This document shows, piece after piece, positions 1 through 5,682 of a stretch of DNA of 7,894 nt. The notes beneath the pieces are model-generated. The model did not search any database and was not told where the DNA came from. It was given only the letters and a program-made list of their open reading frames with translations. Within the stretch, counting starts at the first letter, position 1, and every line of letters starts with the position of its first letter. The DNA comes from an uncultured Collinsella sp. GTDB taxonomy: Bacteria; Actinomycetota; Coriobacteriia; Coriobacteriales; Coriobacteriaceae. Made by a program: the position numbers and the translations under genes. The DNA is taken from NCBI GenBank assembly GCA_900757465.1, contig CAAENY010000077.1, forward strand, positions 1 through 7,894, in the 5' to 3' direction.

Positions 1-83
1 CAAGGCGACAATTTGTCATTCAAAAGGCAAGGCATGACCAGAAGGTCTATGCCTTGCCTTTTTCATGCCAACTTGTCGCCTTG
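1..83. repeat. Nested inverted repeat enclosing the 22-62 hairpin
   Basis: The first 11 bases (caaggcgacaa, 1-11) are the exact reverse complement of 73-83 (ttgtcgccttg). They enclose the terminator-like hairpin at 22-62, with 10 unpaired bases on each side. The left arm begins at base 1, so the repeat may be longer than seen here. It may simply extend the terminator structure or mark a small repeated intergenic element. No function can be assigned from this window. Confidence 0.55.
22..63. terminator. Intrinsic terminator-like hairpin, possibly bidirectional
   Basis: A perfect 14-bp stem pairs aaaaggcaaggcat (22-35) with 49-62. The loop region can pair further (gacc 36-39 with ggtc 44-47). 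The right arm ends in five T (59-63) and the left arm starts with four A, so transcripts from either side would carry a short U tract after a strong stem. It could end a gene lying beyond the left edge, the pdxST transcript coming from the right, or both. It lies about 230 nt past the pdxT stop codon. Confidence 0.7.
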
Positions 84-147
84 GGCGGCGCTCGCTGGCG
101 TTGCCAAAACATCGGCGTAATTTCTGTTGCCAAAAATGATCCGTTGC

Positions 148-182
148 ATGTAGTCATTGGGGACGTTCTTAAATGACTACAT
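148..182. repeat. 11-bp inverted repeat (hairpin)
   Basis: The 11 bases atgtagtcatt (148-158) pair perfectly with aatgactacat (172-182) around a 13-nt loop that includes ggggacgttctt. No T run follows on either strand, so it does not look like a standard intrinsic terminator. Its right end overlaps the first bases of the next inverted repeat (181-260), so the two structures are contiguous. It may be a dispersed intergenic repeat; this window has only one copy. Confidence 0.55.
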
Positions 183-260
183 AGCATGAGAGTGGATAAT
201 CTCCCGGTTTGAGCCTGCGTTCAAGCTTAAAGTGGGAGATTATCCACTCTCATTTGCTAT
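181..260. repeat. Imperfect inverted repeat with a 20-bp perfect core
   Basis: The left arm 181-205 (starting atagcatgagag) is repeated in inverted form at 234-260. The core, 186-205 against 234-253, is a perfect 20-bp match. The outer ends atagca and tgctat also match, offset by two extra bases in the right arm. The 28-nt loop is 206-233. It starts about 34 nt beyond the pdxT stop codon, so it would fold in the pdxST mRNA 3' region and could protect or help end it. No U tract follows. The geometry also fits a miniature inverted-repeat element. No target-site duplication is evident. Confidence 0.6.
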
Positions 261-293
261 GTGTCCGAAAATCCACGCTCGTTTGTTTTCTGC

Positions 294-881
294 CTACATT
301 TGGAGGAAGAGTTCGTGGAGGCGGGCGTCTTCGTCGAGTTCGGGGTGGAAGGTTACGCCGAGCTGGTTGTCTTGGCGGGCGGCGACAATGCGGCCATCGA
401 CTTCGGCCAGGGCCTTGGCGTCGTCGTGGACCTCGACGATGCGGGGCGCGCGGATAAACGTCAGCGGCACTTCACCGTCGATGCCGGCTACCTGCCCCTT
501 GGTTCGAAAGCTGCCGAGCTGTCTGCCGTAGGCATTGCGCTCGACAAGTACATCCATGGTTGCCAAACGCGGCGTGCCCTTATCGTCGTGGGCGGCAAGG
601 TCGTGAGCCAGTAGAATCAGGCCGGCGCAGGTGCCCAGGACGGGCATGCCTTCAGCGATACGGGTACGAAGCTCCTCGAGCATGCCCAACTCATCAAGCA
701 GCTTCCCTTGAACGGTAGACTCGCCGCCGGGAAGTACCAGACGGTCAAAGTCCTGCTTCAAATCAGCCGCCTGCCTTAGCTCAATACAGCGTGCGCCCAG
801 CTCGGATAGCCTTGCCTCGTGCTCGGCAAAAGCGCCTTGGACCGCCAACACGGCGACCGTTTGGTCTGCATAATCGCTCAT
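294..881 (-). CDS. pdxT: Pyridoxal 5'-phosphate synthase glutaminase subunit PdxT
   Basis: PdxT hydrolyses glutamine and passes ammonia to PdxS in the DXP-independent cytoplasmic route to pyridoxal 5'-phosphate. The 195-residue protein has the normal family length. The N-terminal beta strand reads VAVLAVQGAFAEHE (9-22), followed by the conserved PGGEST at 51-56. The class I amidotransferase nucleophile is Cys85 in GTCAGLIL, and the His179/Glu181 pair lies in FHPEL near the C terminus, so the triad is complete. The start is supported by gaaagga (plus-strand positions 888-894), 6 nt upstream of the ATG. It lies 20 nt downstream of pdxS on the same strand, so the two are almost certainly co-transcribed. 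Nothing suggests truncation. Confidence 0.96.
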   Translation of the reverse strand: MSDYADQTVAVLAVQGAFAEHEARLSELGARCIELRQAADLKQDFDRLVLPGGESTVQGKLLDELGMLEELRTRIAEGMPVLGTCAGLILLAHDLAAHDDKGTPRLATMDVLVERNAYGRQLGSFRTKGQVAGIDGEVPLTFIRAPRIVEVHDDAKALAEVDGRIVAARQDNQLGVTFHPELDEDARLHELFLQM

Positions 882-901
882 GTGCGATCCTTTCTGCTGG
901 A

Positions 902-1792
902 CTAGCGCCCGCGCTCTTCCATGATAATCTCGATCTCGTCGGCGTTGATGCCCACCATGGCCTCGCCCAGGTCCTCCGAAAGCTCGGCGATGAGCTTGGC
1001 ATCGGTGAAGTTTGCCACGGCCTTGACGATGGCGGCGGCGCGCTTGGCGGGGTCGCCGCTCTTAAAGATGCCCGAGCCGACAAAGACGCCCTCGGCACCC
1101 AGCTGCATCATCAGCGCGGCGTCGGCGGGGGTCGCTACGCCGCCAGCGGCAAAGTTCACGACGGGAAGCTTACCCGTGGCATGGACCTCGCGCACCAGCT
1201 CGACCGGAACCTGCAGTTGCTTGGCTGCCTCAAAGAGCTCGTCGTCGCGCAGGGCAACTACGTCGCGGATCTGCTTTTGGATTTTGCGCATGTGACGCAC
1301 GGCCTGAACGACGTCGCCCGTACCCGGCTCACCCTTGGTGCGAATCATCGTGGCGCCTTCGGCAACACGGCGCAGCGCCTCGCCCAGATCACGGGCGCCG
1401 CAGACAAACGGCACGTCAAACTGGGTCTTGTCGATGTGATAGACGTCATCGGCGGGGGAGAGAACCTCGGACTCGTCGATGTAATCGATCTCGATGGCCT
1501 GCAGGACCTGCGCCTCGACGATGTGACCGATGCGGCACTTGGCCATGACGGGGATGGAGACGGCCTCCTGGATGCCCTTGATCATCTTGGGGTCGCTCAT
1601 GCGCGAGACGCCGCCTGCGGCACGGATGTCGGCCGGGATGCGCTCGAGAGCCATGACGGCGCAGGCGCCTGCCTCCTCGGCGATGCGTGCCTGCTCGGGC
1701 GTGGTGACGTCCATGATGACGCCGCCCTTGAGCATCTGCGCGAGTTCGCGATTGAGTTTGACGCGATCGGCCTTGCTGGTCTGTTCTGCCAT
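902..1792 (-). CDS. pdxS: Pyridoxal 5'-phosphate synthase, lyase subunit PdxS
   Basis: PdxS is the TIM-barrel synthase that condenses ribose 5-phosphate, glyceraldehyde 3-phosphate and ammonia (from PdxT) into PLP; family members assemble as dodecamers with PdxT. From the chosen ATG the protein is 296 residues, the usual length. The two lysines that form covalent intermediates are present, as Lys85 in VMAKCRIGH and Lys153 in RTKGEPGTG (equivalent to Lys81 and Lys149 of the Bacillus enzyme). Asp28 is in the MDVTTPEQA segment. Phosphate-binding glycines are in NFAAGGVATP (213-222) and FVGSGIF (237-243). The ORF is open back to 1834, but the ATG at 1792 is preferred because aagggag lies 5 nt before it and homologues begin there. 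First gene of a pdxST operon, divergent from the PdxR-type regulator. Confidence 0.97.
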   Translation of the reverse strand: MAEQTSKADRVKLNRELAQMLKGGVIMDVTTPEQARIAEEAGACAVMALERIPADIRAAGGVSRMSDPKMIKGIQEAVSIPVMAKCRIGHIVEAQVLQAIEIDYIDESEVLSPADDVYHIDKTQFDVPFVCGARDLGEALRRVAEGATMIRTKGEPGTGDVVQAVRHMRKIQKQIRDVVALRDDELFEAAKQLQVPVELVREVHATGKLPVVNFAAGGVATPADAALMMQLGAEGVFVGSGIFKSGDPAKRAAAIVKAVANFTDAKLIAELSEDLGEAMVGINADEIEIIMEERGR

Positions 1793-1797
1793 GGTTG

Positions 1798-1804
1798 CTC
1801 CCTT
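1798..1804 (-). promoter_or_regulatory. Ribosome binding site deciding the pdxS start
   Basis: On the minus strand aagggag ends 5 nt before the ATG at 1792-1790. This favours that start over the in-frame ATG at 1834, which would add 14 residues (MFRQAMHMPTKGAT) not expected in PdxS proteins. Confidence 0.75.
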
Positions 1805-1857
1805 GGTTGGCATGTGCATTGCTTGACGGAACATCCTATCGGGGAGCTGGATATGGC

Positions 1858-1886
1858 AAAATACTCAGTTTTCGAGATAATAACAA
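1858..1886 (-). promoter_or_regulatory. Predicted pdxST promoter
   Basis: Read on the minus strand, TTGTTA (1886-1881) and TATTTT (1863-1858) are separated by exactly 17 bp. Each matches the sigma-70-type consensus at 4 of 6 positions. Transcription would start near 1850, leaving a leader of about 60 nt before the pdxS ATG. The -35 element overlaps the first aaggtcag copy (1885-1892) by two bases, a typical position for an activator touching RNA polymerase. This is a visual prediction and modest consensus matches are common. Confidence 0.45.
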
Positions 1887-1926
1887 GGTCAGCCTAATAC
1901 CAGATTGAACGGCTCGATAAGGTCAG
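1885..1926. promoter_or_regulatory. Candidate PdxR operator: two direct aaggtcag repeats
   Basis: The octamer aaggtcag occurs at 1885-1892 and again at 1919-1926 in the same orientation, with start-to-start spacing of 34 bp, close to three helical turns. The first copy touches the predicted pdxS -35 element; the second overlaps the regulator's own Shine-Dalgarno region. MocR-type regulators, including PdxR proteins, are known to bind direct repeats in the intergenic region shared with pdxST. The match of arrangement to that knowledge is an inference; chance occurrence of one repeated 8-mer in 145 bp is possible. Confidence 0.4.
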
Positions 1927-1930
1927 GTGG
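1925..1930 (+). promoter_or_regulatory. Ribosome binding site deciding the pdxR start
   Basis: The hexamer aggtgg lies 7 nt before the ATG at 1938. The alternative upstream TTG at 1905 would add 11 residues and has no comparable site, so the ATG is preferred. Confidence 0.65.
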
Positions 1931-1937
1931 CAAACTC

Positions 1938-3377
1938 ATGCTTGACTACAATTTGGAAAAACGCGGCGAGGCATCGCTCTATGAGTATGTTTACCAGCAA
2001 ATTCGAGATGATATCGTTGCTGGCCGTATTGCGGCGGGGGAGCATCTGCCATCTAAGCGCACCTTTGCCAGTCATCTGGGAATCAGCGTCATTACTATCG
2101 AGAATGCATATAGCCAGTTACTTGCCGAGGGTTATATTTGCTCAAAGCCGCGGCGTGGCTACTACGCTTGCAGGCTTCCGGATGCACCGGTTTTGACTTC
2201 GGCTGCAGAGGGCATCGACCGAGATGCCGCCTCTGCGGGTCCCAGCGCGCATGATGTCAACGGACAGGTCGAGCGATTCGATGCACTTTCTCCTTCCGCT
2301 TTGGAGGCGGCGCGGCTTTGGCAAAGTGCGCTACGGGCGACGCTGGCATCCGAAGACGAGCACGAAATCTTTTCGCCTGCACCAGCGCAGGGCACCGCTC
2401 GGCTACGATGCGCAATCGCTCACCACCTGCGTGGGACAAGGGGCATGAATGTCGATTCTAATAACATTGTTATCGGTGCAGGCGCCCAGCTGCTCGATAC
2501 CATGTTGGTTCAGTTGCTTGGCGCGGACAAGGTGTATGCCGTTGAGGACCCGGGCTATTTGCGCCTGACGCGCATCTATCAGGCTATGGGCTGCAAAGTT
2601 CGACATATACCGTTGGATGATGAGGGCGTGGACTTGGGCACTCTGCAGAAAAGCGGGACCGATGTCCTTCACCTGATGCCGTCCCATCAGTATCCGACCG
2701 GCCTTGTGACGAGCATTGCGCGTCGCTATGCGCTGCTGAGCTGGGCCGCCGAGCGACCGGGTCGGTATCTCATCGAAGATGACTTTGATTGCGAGTTTCG
2801 CCTTGCCGGCAAGCCGATTCCCGCGCTCGCGTCGATTGATGCCGCCCAGTCGGTTATCTATACCAACACGTTTTCGAAGAGCCTTTCATCGGCGTTGCGT
2901 TTGGCGTACATGGTGTTGCCCGATGAGCTAATGGAGCGGTTTAGGCGCAACCTTGGTTTCTACGCCTCGTCGGTGAGCTCTGTCGATCAGGTCGCTTTGG
3001 CGCGTTTGCTGGAATCGGGTGATTACGAGCGACATGTGAACCGCGTGCGCGTTCGTGCTCGCGAGGCGCGTGATGGCCTAGCGGCGCTTATACGGAAAGC
3101 GTTTCCGGCAGGGGAGGTCTCGATCGAACATGCAGACGCGGGCCTTTACTGCACCGTGGTTGCGGAGCGCGGAGCGGGCGGAAGCTCTTTTGTGCGGGCC
3201 CTCACGCGCTCGAGTATCCCTTTTGTCGATATCAGTGACTGTTATTGGTGTGCCGATGGCGCATCTGTCCCTGAAAACTCAAGTCAAATTCTTGTTCAGT
3301 ATGACGATTTGAGTCCAAAAGCGCTAAATACCTTGGAATCGCAGCTAATGGGAGCACTCTGCAACCTAAGTGAGTAG
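1938..3377 (+). CDS. pdxR: MocR/PdxR family transcriptional regulator (GntR wHTH plus aminotransferase domain)
   Basis: This 479-residue protein has the MocR layout. A GntR-type winged helix-turn-helix covers about 12-78 (LPSKRTFASHLGISVITIEN, then an EGY-x-GYY wing). A linker of about 40 residues follows, then a fold-type I aminotransferase domain from about 120. PLP-site features are SHQYPTG (249-255), EDDFDCEFR (280-288) and the Schiff-base lysine Lys314 in TFSKSLSSALRLAY. PdxR proteins use this domain to sense PLP and regulate pdxST; divergent placement next to pdxS supports that role here. The last codons, CTA AGT GAG TAG (Leu-Ser-Glu-stop), lie inside the first copy of the dispersed repeat at 3366-3486. 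The natural C terminus may therefore have been altered slightly, but the domain looks complete. Family is near certain; the PdxR assignment rests on context. Confidence 0.9.
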   Translation: MLDYNLEKRGEASLYEYVYQQIRDDIVAGRIAAGEHLPSKRTFASHLGISVITIENAYSQLLAEGYICSKPRRGYYACRLPDAPVLTSAAEGIDRDAASAGPSAHDVNGQVERFDALSPSALEAARLWQSALRATLASEDEHEIFSPAPAQGTARLRCAIAHHLRGTRGMNVDSNNIVIGAGAQLLDTMLVQLLGADKVYAVEDPGYLRLTRIYQAMGCKVRHIPLDDEGVDLGTLQKSGTDVLHLMPSHQYPTGLVTSIARRYALLSWAAERPGRYLIEDDFDCEFRLAGKPIPALASIDAAQSVIYTNTFSKSLSSALRLAYMVLPDELMERFRRNLGFYASSVSSVDQVALARLLESGDYERHVNRVRVRAREARDGLAALIRKAFPAGEVSIEHADAGLYCTVVAERGAGGSSFVRALTRSSIPFVDISDCYWCADGASVPENSSQILVQYDDLSPKALNTLESQLMGALCNLSE

Positions 3378-3486
3378 GCTTTTGGAACTTTGGCGACCAG
3401 GCGGTTTTGTAACAAGCTATCTACCTGCGGTTTTGAAAAGCAGGATGACCGGCCTGCTCGGGATGTTCAAAAAAGTCTACTCACTT
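3366..3486 (+). repeat. Short TIR element, copy 1 (supplies the pdxR stop codon)
   Basis: This 121-bp segment aligns without gaps to 4786-4906 at roughly 80-85% identity by eye. It begins with aagtgagtag (3368-3377) and ends with its inverted copy ctactcactt (3477-3486). As RNA the ends pair over 16 positions (3368-3383 with 3471-3486), including one G-U wobble. Best conserved are both ends and the left half (actttggcgaccagg, then gttttg and aacaag); the right half has drifted. The first 12 bases encode Leu-Ser-Glu-stop of the upstream gene. No open frame of its own is convincing. It resembles a MITE or REP-like element. No T run follows this copy, so terminator function is less obvious than for copy 2. 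Confidence 0.8.
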
Positions 3487-3509
3487 GTCGCGCAAAGCTG
3501 CCGCATGAG

Positions 3510-3593
3510 AAAAAAATGGGGTTTTCAACAGGGCTTTGTCCAGCTCTCGGCAAGCTTTTGGCCAGTTGGGGAGGGCTGTTGAAAACTTAACAG
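3510..3593. repeat. 11-bp inverted repeat in the gap before the nuclease-like gene
   Basis: gttttcaacag (3521-3531) pairs perfectly with ctgttgaaaac (3576-3586) around a 44-nt loop. The right arm can instead form a small local hairpin (ctgtt 3576-3580 with aacag 3589-3593). Read on the minus strand, the long stem is followed by four C and a run of seven T (A run at 3510-3516), which is terminator-like, but no minus-strand gene ends here. On the plus strand it would sit in the leader of the nuclease-like gene, where alternative pairings could matter. The rest of 3487-3663 shows no gene and no clear promoter. Confidence 0.45.
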
Positions 3594-3663
3594 TCCGTTC
3601 GGTGCTATTTTTGGTGCGTTCGCGCCAATGCGAGTCAGGCTGGGTTGAAATTCGTGTTTTCCT

Positions 3664-4797
3664 GTGCCTATGAAGGATCTACTTTGTGACATATCGGCTT
3701 TTAGGTACTGGCGTTTGCCCCCTCAGGTCCGCGCTTTGTGTCCGCCGCTTCCACGGCCGGAAGAAGACCGGCAGCGATATGATCTCGCCCGTAACCCGAC
3801 GGCTGCGGTTGTGCTCGGCTTTCCGTTGCATACATTGGTTCGGACGAGAAACAAACGGACTTGTCCTGCCAGCATTAGGCAGCGGCTGTTTCTTGGTGAG
3901 CTCCCCAGGGAATCCGTGCTGGAAACGGAGCATGGATTTTTGATTACGTCTCCTCTACTGACGGCATTCATCATGTCGCGGCATCTGACGGATCTTCAGC
4001 TTCTTTTGGTATTGGCGGAGATGTGTGGCTTGTTTGCGGTGTGCGCTCTGCCGGCGGCACTTGAGGCGGAGCTTACGCGCGCAATTGATTCGGGCGCGAT
4101 CTCGACAACGTTCGGCTGGGTGCGCTGCCCGTCCGAGGACGGCACCGCTTCAAATTTATGGCGTCGAGACGCTTTGGTTTTGGGCAGAGACCTTGATCGT
4201 TTTTGTTCAGATGTTTGCGGGATGCGTTACGGCAATAGATTTATGGCGGTATCGCAACTCGTTCCATTGGGTGCCGCATCGCCCTTTGAGGTCGAGGCGT
4301 ATTTGTTGCTTGCGCTGCCGCGAGCCCTGGGAGGCGAAGGGTTTTGCGACATAGAGCTCAATGTCGAAGTGACGCTAAGCACAAGTGCTCGAGCGATTGT
4401 AGGCAAGTCCCGCGTTTACATTGACCTACTTCTGTATTCGCCGGGCGGAGAGCGGCAGATGGCCATTGAATGTCAGGGAAAGGCCTCGCACGGACGCGCA
4501 GGGGATGGCTTGCGTGACGCTGACCGCATGACAGCCCTTCAAGCCATGGGCTACGATGTACTTCTCCTGACACACAGGCAGATATCCGATGAGGATAGAT
4601 TCCGCGCGATCGTTAAGGCCGTATGCAGGATGCTCGATGCTGAATATCGTGATAAAAGCTCGGATGAGCAAACGGCTGAGACGTTACTCCGGTCTGAACT
4701 ATTCATTGACTGGACAAAATTGGGAGTAATCGACGGAAAGATGCCCGTTAGACACAAGACAGCTCGTTCGTGGACGGCTGCGGTTCTAAGTGAGTAG
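3664..4797 (+). CDS. Hypothetical protein, AbiEi-like N-terminal region and DUF559/Vsr-like nuclease domain
   Basis: I do not recognise this 377-residue protein by name. Its C-terminal part (about 206-320) follows the pattern of DUF559/Vsr-like PD-(D/E)XK domains: SPFEVEAYLLL with Glu209, YIDLLLY with Asp254, AIECQGKASH with Glu269, Gln271 and Lys273, then DADRMTALQAMGYDVLLLT with Asp285/Asp287 and Arg288. The first 130 residues (SAFRYWRLPP near 11, then TSPLLTAFIMSRHLTDLQLLLVLAEM at 95-120, quoted as two hydrophobic blocks: TSPLLTAF and LQLLLVLAEM) recall AbiEi-type proteins, which are often fused to DUF559. Start is unsure: GTG 3664 or ATG 3670, neither with a Shine-Dalgarno site. It uses codons such as AGG, AGA and ATA that pdxS avoids. 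It is flanked by two copies of the TIR element, and its last residues and stop (Leu-Ser-Glu-stop) come from copy 2. Function unknown; a mobile-element or defence role is inference. Confidence 0.75.
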   Translation: MPMKDLLCDISAFRYWRLPPQVRALCPPLPRPEEDRQRYDLARNPTAAVVLGFPLHTLVRTRNKRTCPASIRQRLFLGELPRESVLETEHGFLITSPLLTAFIMSRHLTDLQLLLVLAEMCGLFAVCALPAALEAELTRAIDSGAISTTFGWVRCPSEDGTASNLWRRDALVLGRDLDRFCSDVCGMRYGNRFMAVSQLVPLGAASPFEVEAYLLLALPRALGGEGFCDIELNVEVTLSTSARAIVGKSRVYIDLLLYSPGGERQMAIECQGKASHGRAGDGLRDADRMTALQAMGYDVLLLTHRQISDEDRFRAIVKAVCRMLDAEYRDKSSDEQTAETLLRSELFIDWTKLGVIDGKMPVRHKTARSWTAAVLSE

Positions 4798-4908
4798 GCT
4801 TTTGGCACTTTGGCGACCAGGCCGTTTTGAAACAAGTCATTTACCTGCGACTTTATAAAGCAATACGGATGGGCAGCTCGGCAAGTTCCAAAAAGTCTAC
4901 TCACTTAG
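4786..4908 (+). repeat. Short TIR element, copy 2 (supplies the nuclease-like gene's stop codon)
   Basis: Second copy of the element at 3366-3486, in direct orientation, 1420 bp downstream. Its ends are more symmetrical: ctaagtgagtag (4786-4797) and ctactcacttag (4897-4908) are perfect 12-bp inverted copies. As RNA 4786-4803 pairs with 4891-4908 over 18 positions, with one G-U wobble. Five T (4909-4913) follow at once, so this copy could act as a long-loop intrinsic terminator with the stop codon buried in the stem. The right half differs from copy 1 at many positions, indicating age or relaxed constraint, whereas the ends are kept. Confidence 0.8.
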
Positions 4909-4973
4909 TTTTTGACGAGAAACTGATGCCGAAGGCGGTCCTATTTCAGGGCGTTAACGAGTCCTCGAGACAC

Positions 4974-5001
4974 AAAAAAGCCCGGACCATGCGGTCCGGG
5001 C
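4974..5001 (-). terminator. Intrinsic terminator of the rubrerythrin gene
   Basis: A 9-bp GC-rich stem (gcccggacc 4980-4988 with ggtccgggc 4993-5001) closes a 4-nt loop. Read on the minus strand it is followed directly by six T (4979-4974). It lies 36 nt beyond the rubrerythrin stop codon. This is a textbook rho-independent terminator. It also separates this gene from the convergent nuclease-like gene. Confidence 0.93.
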
Positions 5002-5037
5002 CTCATCGAGCTAGAGGTTATGTCTCAGGCAGCTGGC

Positions 5038-5598
5038 TTAGCCAAAGTAGCGCTTGAGCAGGCCGGCGAAAGCCTTGCCGTGGCGGGCCTCGTCGCGAGC
5101 CATCTCGTGCACGGTGTCGTGGATGGCATCGAGGCCGGCGGCCTTGGCGCGCTTGGCAAGATCGGTCTTGCCGGCGGTGGCGCCGTTCTCGGCCTCAACG
5201 CGCATCTCGAGGTTCTTCTTGGTGGAGTCGGTCACGACCTCGCCCAGGAGCTCAGCGAACTTGGCGGCGTGCTCGGCCTCCTCGTGGGCAGCCTTCTCCC
5301 AGTACAGGCCGATCTCGGGATAGCCCTCGCGATGAGCGACGCGAGCCATGGCCAGGTACATACCGACCTCAGAGCACTCGCCCTCAAAGTTGGCGCGCAG
5401 GTCGGCAACGATGTCCTCGGAGACGCCCTCCATCTTGGCGACGCCCACGACGTGCTCGGCAGCCCACTCGAGCTGACCCTCCTCCTGCTTCAGGAAACGA
5501 GAACCGGGAACGCCGCACTGGGGGCACTTGAAGTCCTCGGGCAGCTGGTCGCCGTCGAACTCTTCCACATAACCGCAAACGGGGCAAACAAACTTCAT
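5038..5598 (-). CDS. rbr: Reverse-type rubrerythrin (NADH peroxidase family)
   Basis: Rubrerythrins reduce hydrogen peroxide to water at a diiron site, using electrons passed through a rubredoxin centre; they protect anaerobes in the cytoplasm. In this 186-residue protein the rubredoxin-like domain comes first (CPVCGY Cys5/Cys8, CPQCG Cys25/Cys28), the order of reverse rubrerythrins, and the ferritin-like four-helix domain follows (about 40-183). Likely diiron ligands sit in FEGECSE (71-77, Glu72/Glu74), the ExxH of EEAEHA (Glu107, His110), Glu135 and the ExxH of DEARHG (Glu170, His173). The start at 5598 is set by gaaagga 7 nt upstream and by the natural MKFVCPVCGY beginning; the ORF is open to 5703, but the extra 35 residues are basic and unlike the family. 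Own promoter and terminator, so probably monocistronic. Electron donor not identifiable here. Confidence 0.94.
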   Translation of the reverse strand: MKFVCPVCGYVEEFDGDQLPEDFKCPQCGVPGSRFLKQEEGQLEWAAEHVVGVAKMEGVSEDIVADLRANFEGECSEVGMYLAMARVAHREGYPEIGLYWEKAAHEEAEHAAKFAELLGEVVTDSTKKNLEMRVEAENGATAGKTDLAKRAKAAGLDAIHDTVHEMARDEARHGKAFAGLLKRYFG

Positions 5599-5602
5599 GA
5601 TT

Positions 5603-5663
5603 CGATCCTTTCGATCGATGGCGATGGGGCGCTTGTCCGGTCCCGTAAGGGCCCTCTCCGGAC
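5603..5663 (-). other. Structured 5' leader of the rubrerythrin mRNA
   Basis: Two hairpins can form in the leader. Bases 5635-5640 (gtccgg) pair with 5658-5663 (ccggac), with an inner ccc-gtaa-ggg stem-loop at 5642-5651. Nearer the start codon, cgatc and gatcg (5603-5617) pair with the Shine-Dalgarno purines in the loop. The stems are short and could be incidental; no known riboswitch class is recognised. Confidence 0.3.
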
Positions 5664-5682
5664 GTGCGTCTTGACGAGTTCT

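Noticed and set aside
1793..1834. Upstream extension of PdxS to the ATG at 1834
   Set aside because: The extra 14 residues are not expected in the family, and the ATG at 1792 has a strong Shine-Dalgarno site.
791..1897. Long plus-strand open frame (368 codons) opposite pdxS
   Set aside because: It lies antisense to the clearly identified pdxS and the 5' end of pdxT, and has no recognisable domain. Long antisense frames are expected opposite codon-biased GC-rich genes.
3510..3586. Minus-strand intrinsic terminator from the gttttcaacag stem and seven-T run
   Set aside because: No minus-strand gene ends near here, the loop is 44 nt, and four C separate the stem from the T run, so I list it only as an inverted repeat.
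3366..4908. CRISPR array
   Set aside because: There are only two repeat copies, 121 bp long and 1.4 kb apart, with a gene between them; no regular short spacers are present.
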